A DNA stretch of 54,251 nucleotides from contig JAJQHQ010000016.1 in the NCBI GenBank assembly GCA_021199655.1, positions 1 to 54,251 on the forward strand. The letters run 5' to 3'. Within the stretch, counting starts at the first letter, position 1, and each line of letters starts with the position of its first letter. Source of the stretch: Lachnospiraceae bacterium (lineage in GTDB: Bacteria > Bacillota > Clostridia > Lachnospirales > Lachnospiraceae). Shown here one piece after another: positions 51,238 through 54,251 of this stretch. Both the position numbers and the translations under genes were made by a program. Under the pieces are notes generated by a model, which saw nothing but the letters and a program-made list of their open reading frames with translations, did no database searches and was not told where the DNA came from.

Positions 51238-51840
51238 TTACCGCCCATCTGACAACAGGATATTCCGGGCATCGTTTCCGTCATACAGGCTCTTTGGCAG
51301 CATTCCATCCTGCTCAGGCTGCAGCATATCAAACGCATCTGTTTTACCGCATATACTTTCCGAATGCCGGCCGCCTCCAATCCTTCTGGTCATACGCACA
51401 CAGGTGCCCTCTCCCGGTGCAGATTCAACCTCCAGCGTATCCATAAACGCTTCCATAAACGCAAATCCCAATCCCGAGTGGTCATTTTCTTCCGCTGTCG
51501 AAAAGAACGGCTCCATCGCGCGCTTTACATCCGCGATGCCGCAGCCGGTATCCCGCACTTCCACTTCCAGAAGGTTGTCCCGGATATGGCAGGTAATCCA
51601 TATCCTGCCCGCCTCTTCCGCTGTATCTTCGCTTTTCACAAAACGGCTTTTTACAACAGATTCATTTTTATACGCATGAATGATCGCGTTCGTGACCGCC
51701 TCGGACACGGCAGTTTTCACATCTGCCACCTCTTCCAGCGTCGGGTTCAGCTGCGTCATAAACGCAGCAACCGTCACCCGCGCAAAGCTCTCATTGCAGG
51801 AATGGCTGTCAAATTCCAGTTTCATTTCATTTTGCTGCAT
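51238..51840 (-). CDS. spoIIAB: Anti-sigma F factor / serine kinase SpoIIAB, with C-terminal extension
   Basis: 200 residues from the ATG at 51840, which has AAAGGGGAG upstream. A GHKL-type kinase that holds sigma F inactive and phosphorylates SpoIIAA. Visible motifs: VKTAVSEAVTNAIIHAYKN (N-box), VEVRDTGCGIADVKRAMEPFF (G1) and HSGLGFAFMEAFMD (G2). The normal protein ends soon after the GEGTCVRM strand, at about 145-150 residues. Here about 45 more residues follow (from GGGRHSESICGK to NILLSDGR), rich in Asp, Gly, Leu and Pro, of no recognised family. They are in frame and precede sigF by 24 bp. Confidence 0.93.
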   Translation of the reverse strand: MQQNEMKLEFDSHSCNESFARVTVAAFMTQLNPTLEEVADVKTAVSEAVTNAIIHAYKNESVVKSRFVKSEDTAEEAGRIWITCHIRDNLLEVEVRDTGCGIADVKRAMEPFFSTAEENDHSGLGFAFMEAFMDTLEVESAPGEGTCVRMTRRIGGGRHSESICGKTDAFDMLQPEQDGMLPKSLYDGNDARNILLSDGR

Positions 51841-51954
51841 CCTGATTCTCCCCTTTCGATCCGTGTCTGGTTTTTCCATTTCTTAAAACCCGGATTCCAT
51901 TCTTTATAACTGCTCCGCGCCTTATCGGCTGCTGTTCTTCTTATTGTGATACTT

Positions 51955-52290
51955 TCAGCACGCCGGGGTCCGCAACGGCATTCCCTCATAAATATCCATG
52001 ATTTTCCCGATACCCGAGACTTCAAGCATCTTCCTTATCCGCTCTCCGACATTGACCGCTGCCACCGTGCCGCCCATGAAACGCATCCTCTTGTAGCGGC
52101 CAATCAGCATGCCGATGCCGGAGCTGTCCATAAATGTGGTTCCCGCAAAGTCAAAAACAATGCAGCGGATATGTTTTCTTTGCACCAGTTTGTCCGCCTC
52201 GGCGCAAAGCCGGTCCGATGTGTGATGATCGATCTCCGCCGGCAGATGTACGGTCATCACCGTGCCTGCGATTGAAAATACTGAATCCAT
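51955..52290 (-). CDS. spoIIAA: Anti-sigma F factor antagonist
   Basis: 111 residues from the ATG at 52290, with the ribosome binding site AGGAGG; longer in-frame readings lack a site. STAS domain with the phosphorylated serine in FMDSSGIGMLIGRYKRM, and CIVFDFAGTTF before it. Unphosphorylated SpoIIAA displaces sigma F from SpoIIAB, and SpoIIE removes the phosphate. First gene of the spoIIA operon. A terminator for the preceding gene lies only 30 bp upstream, leaving little space for the expected sigma H promoter, which I could not identify. Confidence 0.95.
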   Translation of the reverse strand: MDSVFSIAGTVMTVHLPAEIDHHTSDRLCAEADKLVQRKHIRCIVFDFAGTTFMDSSGIGMLIGRYKRMRFMGGTVAAVNVGERIRKMLEVSGIGKIMDIYEGMPLRTPAC

Positions 52291-52320
52291 GAAAGTCCCT
52301 CCTGTTCCTGTTTTGCACGC

Positions 52321-52360
52321 AAAAGGAGAGCGCCGGATCTTCCGTCTGCGCTCTCCCATA
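52321..52360 (-). terminator. Intrinsic terminator after the TPR gene
   Basis: Minus strand GGAGAGCGC pairs with GCGCTCTCC, followed by TTTTGCG. It separates the TPR gene from the spoIIA operon. Confidence 0.8.
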
Positions 52361-52394
52361 CTTTTGGGTTTATCGTTTGGTTGCTGTTCTGAAC

Positions 52395-53981
52395 TTAGTT
52401 TATCACGTTTCCGGACGCGTCGTACGACAGCCCGGTCGTCGGATCTGTCCACACCACCTCCGAAGAGGTCGCGGTGTCATCATAGATCGTAATATCATCG
52501 CCCGTGTCGGCCGTGACGTCCGTCGCCGCGTCGCCGAGTCCGCTTAAATCCAGCGTGTTCGTGGACGTATCGCCGTCCGAGGAGGACGAGGAAATATAGC
52601 CCTGAACGACCGACGCATTGGACGGATAGTATTCGATGATCTGGTTGAAGATCTCATCCGCGCTGTCCCGGTCGCCCAGATAATAATAGGCCATTCCGAG
52701 ATACAGAAGCGCATCATAATGCTTCGACTGCTCACGGTTCGGATCCGCCTCTACGGCTTTTGCCAGATTCTCCGCGGCGGTCTCGTAGTCCTTCTGTACA
52801 TAGGCCGTCGTGCCCGCGTTATAATATTCGGTGAACAGGCTGGCGGATACCGCGCTGCTCAAAGACTCATAAAGGGACAGGGCATTGCCTTCAAATACAT
52901 CCGAGCTCAGCTCGAGCAGCTGCTCTGCCGCCTCTGATTCGTCTCCGCTGACATAAAGATCCGCGATCGCCAGAAGCTCATCGTAGCTGTCCACTTTGGC
53001 CAGCGCCGCGTCCCGGTCTTCTTCCGCCTCCGCGATCTGCTCCTCATAGCCGTCAATCTCTTCCTGCAGTTCTTCCGCCTGCACCTGCACGGACGCAAGC
53101 TTCGCGTTCGCTTCTGTCACCTGCCGGTTCGCGTTGTCATTCGCATTCTGCCGGCTCGCCGGTACGATCAGAAACCACACGATCGCGCCGCCCAGCAGAA
53201 TTCCCAGAATGATGTTGATAAAGGTCGCTATCGTCGAGCTGTCGCGGAACGTTGTGGGCTGAATGATCATTTCATTCCCGCTTAAATACCGGAGCGTCCC
53301 GGATACCTGCTCTTCCTCGCCTTCCTTCTCATAGCGTTTGTGTCTGCGATTCAGGTTCGTGCCTTTGCCGGTGGCCGTCTCGATCTCCTGCAGATAACGC
53401 AGCGTCGTCGTGTTCGTCGCGTCAATCTGAATGGCCTTTTTGAGCAGCCTGCGCGAACGGGAATACTCCTGCCGTTTCATATATAACAATGCCAGAAGCT
53501 GATACGCCTTCACCAGCCTCGGATTGCGGCTGATGACCTTTTTCAGCTGAATGATAGCCATGTCCTCATTGTCTTCCCGGCAGTACATGACAGACTGGTT
53601 GTATTTGCGGATAGTCTGGTTAATCGAATCCAGCTTGTTTTTATTATTCTGCATCTGGTCGATAAAATAATCGGCCAGGTTGTCCTCCGGCTGGAGGTTT
53701 TTGCTGATGACCCACTCACAGAGCGCCGCAACGGCTTCGCCGGTCTCATAATAACATAAGCCCAGCAGATTGCGGGCATCGGTATTGGCCTTATAAAACT
53801 TCAGGCTGCGCTTCAGGCAGGTGATCGCTCCCTCCATATCCCTGACGCGCGCTTTTTCCAGCCCCTCATTGTAAAGAAGATTCGAAATACGCCCGATCCG
53901 CTTCTGAATTGTAATATCCGCTCCGCAGCCCGAACAGTAGTCAGACGCGCCGAGAGGGGTATTGCAGTAAATACATTTCAT
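52395..53981 (-). CDS. Membrane protein with zinc ribbon, TPR repeats and coiled coil
   Basis: 528 residues. An N-terminal zinc ribbon has CIYC at residues 3-6 and CSGCG at 16-20. Two or three TPR-like helices pairs follow (ISNLLYNEGLEKARVRDMEGAITCLKRSL; LVKAYQLLALLYMKRQEYSRSRRLLKKAI). One membrane span lies near 255-275 (FINIILGILLGGAIVWFLIV), then a coiled coil (ANAKLASVQVQAEELQEEIDGYEEQIAEAEED), further TPRs (AGTTAYVQKDYETAAENLAKAVEADP) and an acidic Ser/Thr/Asp tail. The zinc ribbon and first TPRs would be cytoplasmic and the rest outside. It probably scaffolds a complex. The ATG overlaps the upstream small gene by 4 bp. Confidence 0.85.
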   Translation of the reverse strand: MKCIYCNTPLGASDYCSGCGADITIQKRIGRISNLLYNEGLEKARVRDMEGAITCLKRSLKFYKANTDARNLLGLCYYETGEAVAALCEWVISKNLQPEDNLADYFIDQMQNNKNKLDSINQTIRKYNQSVMYCREDNEDMAIIQLKKVISRNPRLVKAYQLLALLYMKRQEYSRSRRLLKKAIQIDATNTTTLRYLQEIETATGKGTNLNRRHKRYEKEGEEEQVSGTLRYLSGNEMIIQPTTFRDSSTIATFINIILGILLGGAIVWFLIVPASRQNANDNANRQVTEANAKLASVQVQAEELQEEIDGYEEQIAEAEEDRDAALAKVDSYDELLAIADLYVSGDESEAAEQLLELSSDVFEGNALSLYESLSSAVSASLFTEYYNAGTTAYVQKDYETAAENLAKAVEADPNREQSKHYDALLYLGMAYYYLGDRDSADEIFNQIIEYYPSNASVVQGYISSSSSDGDTSTNTLDLSGLGDAATDVTADTGDDITIYDDTATSSEVVWTDPTTGLSYDASGNVIN

Positions 53982-54136
53982 CGACTCCCCTGCTTTCTGT
54001 TCTTCTTTTCCTCCCGCAGCATCTCCTTGAGGATGTCGCTCATATCCGTCAGGTCACGGCTGTAGATCGCGTCCTCGGCCTCGTTGACATCCATACTGGT
54101 ATGGAACTTTTTCAGTTCCTCCTCATAGTTAATCAT
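53978..54136 (-). CDS. Small charged protein of 52 residues, coupled to the TPR gene
   Basis: ATG at 54136 with a very strong ribosome binding site (GAGGAGGAG). It starts MINYEEELKKFHTSMDVNEA and ends KKNRKQGSR, with a helical middle (DMSDILKEMLREEKKN). The stop overlaps the start of the TPR gene (ATGA), so they form an operon. I know no family. The pairing suggests a partner of the TPR protein. Confidence 0.75.
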   Translation of the reverse strand: MINYEEELKKFHTSMDVNEAEDAIYSRDLTDMSDILKEMLREEKKNRKQGSR

Positions 54137-54212
54137 ATGTACTCCTCCTCGTATATCCTGTCACAGATATGCATTGCCAATCCATGTCGCAGGCTTGTTA
54201 CTATTCACGGCG

Positions 54213-54235
54213 AGCCTGACACTTGCTGTCAGGCT
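54213..54235. repeat. Hairpin near the right edge
   Basis: AGCCTGACA and TGTCAGGCT arms around CTTGC. GTTACTATTCA just to its left resembles an arm of the dispersed repeat family. No gene is visible in 54137-54251. Confidence 0.6.
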
Positions 54236-54251
54236 GCGCCAGAACACGTTT

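Overview
The window looks like chromosomal DNA of a spore-forming Clostridia member, most likely Lachnospiraceae. The reasons are the sporulation genes (spoIIAA-spoIIAB-sigF, spoIIE, yabP, yabQ, spmB, cotS), strong GGAGG-type ribosome binding sites, sigma-A-like promoters of the TTGACA/TAAAAT type, and the ywlC-ywlE-rpiB-upp and spoIIE-tilS-hpt-ftsH gene orders shared with other Firmicutes. Most genes lie on the minus strand. The family assignment is inferred from gene content, since no 16S gene is present.

Layout, left to right. 1-15 kb is a surface and accessory region: a giant adhesin that runs off the left edge, two ATPase-nuclease proteins of obscure function, a nicotinamidase-like enzyme, spmB, a toxin-antitoxin pair and a second wall-anchored adhesin. 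15-19 kb is housekeeping: upp, rpiB, a phosphatase-fold protein that has lost its catalytic residues, ywlC, and an S1-domain protein. 19-28 kb holds cell-wall genes (amidase, NlpC/P60 hydrolase with wall-binding repeats, CAP/Ig-like secreted protein), trmB, tRNA-Lys and a decayed ATPase. 28-38 kb is accessory: a LytTR-type two-component locus with a broken regulator and intact kinase, a putP transporter with a TetR regulator, an IS110 element, and truncated genes around it.

38-48 kb is a conserved block (ftsH, hpt, tilS, spoIIE, divIC, yabQ, yabP, rqcP, hup, phosphoglucomutase). 48-54 kb holds cotS, an HTH-Uma2 fusion, the spoIIA operon and a membrane TPR protein. SpoIIE, SpoIIAA, SpoIIAB and sigma F together form the complete forespore switch. 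SpoIIE here lacks its membrane domain and SpoIIAB carries an unusual tail.

The most distinctive feature is outside the genes. Families of small palindromic intergenic repeats recur across the window. One has GTAACTGT/ACAGTTAC arms. One is a composite three-hairpin unit whose stems change in a compensatory way between copies. One is a 214-bp element with 13-bp terminal inverted repeats that overlaps the yabQ stop codon. The best protein-level finding is the pseudo-phosphatase at the ywlE position. No CRISPR array, rRNA operon or prophage was seen.
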